Below, in pieces: positions 24,501 to 24,917 of a stretch of 24,917 bases of DNA. Under the pieces are notes generated by a model. It had not been told where the DNA came from. It was given only the letters and a program-made list of their open reading frames with translations, and made no database searches. Numbering within the stretch: position 1 is the stretch's first letter; every line of letters begins with the position of its first letter. Source of the DNA: Monosiga brevicollis MX1 (lineage: Eukaryota > Opisthokonta > Choanoflagellata > Craspedida > Salpingoecidae). The DNA lies in the NCBI RefSeq assembly GCF_000002865.3, contig NW_001865053.1, positions 904,097 to 929,013 of the forward strand. Direction: 5' to 3'. The position numbers were made by a program, and so were the translations under genes.

Positions 24501-24917
24501 GCGCTGCAGATCACGCTCCCCCCATTCACGGAAAGACCCGTGTCATGCACCGCAATCATCTCAACGTCATACGCGTCCACGTCCTGGCTCGGCCCCGGTG
24601 CCAGCGTGTAGCTAAACGACACTACATCACCGGCATCCAGGCCGCTCGTCGCACTCGTCACCTCAACCGTCTGCACCAGCGAGGGCTCCCGCACAACGTA
24701 GCTCAGCGTCTCCGCCGCCGATACCGCAGGCGTCTTGCCGTCATAGCTCAGCTCCGCACCCACTTGGATCGAGCTCCCGCGCACCGTCGGCGTGTCGTCC
24801 AACACATAAAACTCAAACTCAAGCACAATGTCGTCCTGCGAGTCCGATGTCTGGTCAAACACATTCTGCAACGTCGACAAGTCCGCGTAAATGCTGCCCG
24901 TCACAGGGTCCGTCGTC
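12219..24917 (-). CDS. Giant single-pass membrane receptor: DUF11/fimbrial-like repeats, TM helix, multi-tyrosine tail (N-terminus outside window)
   Basis: Coding runs right to left: a frame open from the window edge to 22742 (about 720 residues), then a 3,352-codon ORF from 22766 to 12708, with two likely 3' exons at 12523-12384 and 12280-12219. No signal peptide is in view because the start is beyond the edge. From the N-terminus the visible order is: about 12 ectodomain units rich in N-x-S/T sequons; a RRRR site (14868-14879); a transmembrane helix (14222-14145) followed by RRRK; and an acidic tail with 16 Y-x-[FLM]-A motifs. The layout is that of an adhesion or signalling receptor at the plasma membrane. 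I do not recognise an orthologue. Ectodomain residues resemble bacterial DUF11 repeats. The frame break near 22750-22790 may be an assembly error. Ligand and partners are unknown. Confidence 0.85.
12524..12720 (-). other. Probable 3' intron of the giant receptor gene, containing the main-ORF stop
   Basis: On the coding strand a GTGCGT donor, the form used repeatedly in CPSF1, follows the second base of the Thr codon in DPDAVT. The acceptor comes after a run of nearly 20 T, CCCTCTCC and TTACTATTGTTAG. The intron is 197 nt and holds a (GTT)n run. The stop at 12708-12710 lies inside it, so retention would give the short ending VTCVN. Confidence 0.7.
12822..13835 (-). repeat. Cytoplasmic array of 16 acidic Y-x-[FLM]-A motifs
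   Basis: Over about 1 kb the tail repeats an acidic run, then tyrosine, a small residue, Phe/Leu/Met and Ala. In order: YGFA, YQFA, YNFA, YNFA, YSFA, YGLA, YAFA, YGFA, YTFA, YAMA (five times), YSMA, YTFA. Membrane-proximal copies are followed by Gly, middle copies by NR or NG. Three distal copies read YAMARRKSS. Acidic residues just before Tyr are a classic tyrosine-kinase substrate setting, so the array probably forms many phosphotyrosine docking sites for SH2 proteins. Further tyrosines lie between this array and the membrane (YADP, YLQP, YEEM, YGNA, YEQA). Confidence 0.92.
13206..13226 (-). repeat. Seven-unit trinucleotide repeat coding an Asp run
   Basis: Seven GTC units on the plus strand (GAC on the coding strand) encode a poly-Asp stretch just before one of the YAMARRKSS copies. 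Triplet expansion may have built the acidic runs that precede the tyrosines. Confidence 0.9.
14145..14222 (-). other. Transmembrane helix of the giant receptor
   Basis: Twenty-six uninterrupted non-polar residues run from SALGLGVVIGVAAF to a Trp. RRRKQKEEQ follows at once, a stop-transfer signal. The basic flank puts the multi-tyrosine part inside the cell (residues 2849-2874 of the 3,352-codon ORF). It is the only clear hydrophobic helix in the visible protein. Confidence 0.93.
14868..14879 (-). other. Possible proprotein-convertase (furin-type) site RRRR in the ectodomain
   Basis: The segment reads DLFAGARRRRAAVNESL. It sits in a loop of the last PEG lobe, about 215 residues before the membrane helix. 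Other units have no similar basic insertion here. RRRR followed by small residues fits the R-x-[KR]-R furin rule. Cleavage is inferred. Confidence 0.45.
22490..23395 (-). other. GC-rich ectodomain block 2, one repeat unit long
   Basis: This block of about 0.9 kb again has C/G-biased third positions. Both flanks are AT-richer. It spans one PEG lobe plus one DAGD lobe, so both edges fall at unit boundaries. It also contains the only frame break seen in the gene. Confidence 0.7.
22742..22790 (-). other. Frame break in the giant receptor ORF
   Basis: The upstream frame reads through DAPAYDV and stops at 22742. The downstream frame opens just before the Met at 22766 and continues SVESGSVTC. In sister units about 15 residues separate AYDV from the S-V-x-C block. 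Here only 26 nt do, about 19 nt short. DAGD spacing across this unit is 926 nt, not a multiple of three, unlike its neighbours. It could be an assembly or sequencing loss, or a true mutation. Confidence 0.75.
24240..24917 (-). other. GC-rich ectodomain block 1 (runs to window edge)
   Basis: From about 24240 to the edge, third codon positions are mostly C or G, unlike the AT-richer coding sequence at 23396-24239. It holds the end of a PEG lobe and a whole DAGD lobe. The switch falls in the linker after the DAGD lobe, without a frame change. Confidence 0.7.

Larger units (their letters stand above)
14600..24917 (-). repeat. Tandem ectodomain repeat array, about 12 units of roughly 300 residues
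   Basis: Each unit has two beta-rich lobes. One begins DAGD-x-(V/I)-x-(F/Y) and continues to AYDV. The other has a PEG-type turn, then a (F/L)-x-FG-x-x-x-N-x-x-D pattern and an acidic D-x-I/V-x-V strand, and ends in a V-x-EP-x-L linker. The DAGD tetrad lies at 24626-24637, 23753-23764, 22838-22849, 21912-21923, 21000-21011, 20019-20030, 19116-19127, 18204-18215, 17316-17327 (as DARD) and 15537-15548. Degenerate equivalents lie near 16435 (QGGP) and 14620. Spacing is 873-981 nt. The pattern matches what I know of bacterial DUF11 and isopeptide-forming fimbrial domains, an immunoglobulin-like fold. That relation is by motif recall, not a search. Confidence 0.85.

Overview
The window comes from a compact eukaryotic nuclear genome. 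Genes lie a few hundred bases apart, introns are about 80-165 nt, and donors are mostly GTGCGT, GTACGT or GTATGT. Two housekeeping proteins (CPSF160 and BUD13) look close to their animal counterparts. A giant membrane protein carries a cytoplasmic tail packed with tyrosine motifs. Together these suggest a unicellular relative of animals, most likely a choanoflagellate. That assignment is an inference. I saw no tRNA or rRNA gene, CRISPR array, transposon or virus-derived element.

Layout from left to right. (1) 2-8375, plus strand: CPSF1 (CPSF160), missing its 5' end. I could rebuild it exon by exon: 41 exons, every junction in frame, 1,331 residues and a stop. (2) 8376-8638: short convergent spacer. 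(3) 8639-9086, minus strand: a two-exon gene for a 119-residue protein with a signal peptide, a charged helical body and a C-terminal HKEL. (4) 9087-9900: divergent spacer with a roughly 200-bp (CT)n tract. (5) 9901-11616, plus strand: BUD13, six exons, 414 residues, with a 39-bp minisatellite encoding DASPPRRQRHDSP repeats. (6) 11617-12218: convergent spacer. (7) 12219-24917, minus strand: a giant single-pass membrane protein that runs off the right edge.

The giant gene is the notable object. Its ectodomain is a tandem array of about 12 units of roughly 300 residues. Each has a DAGD lobe and a PEG/FDFG lobe resembling bacterial DUF11 / isopeptide-forming fimbrial repeats. A transmembrane helix follows, then a tail of nearly 480 residues with 16 acidic Y-x-[FLM]-A motifs, three of them fused to RRKSS. 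The main ORF stops just after a good splice donor. Two further exons appear to replace the last three codons with a lysine-rich segment and a C-terminus ending TGL, a class I PDZ-ligand pattern. The ectodomain coding sequence lacks introns, switches abruptly in base composition at repeat boundaries, and has one frame break near 22750-22790.

CPSF1 (3'-end cleavage) and BUD13 (splicing) both act in pre-mRNA processing. Their closeness is probably chance. The giant gene looks like a cell-surface adhesion or signalling receptor suited to tyrosine-kinase/SH2 signalling. That role is inferred from sequence only.
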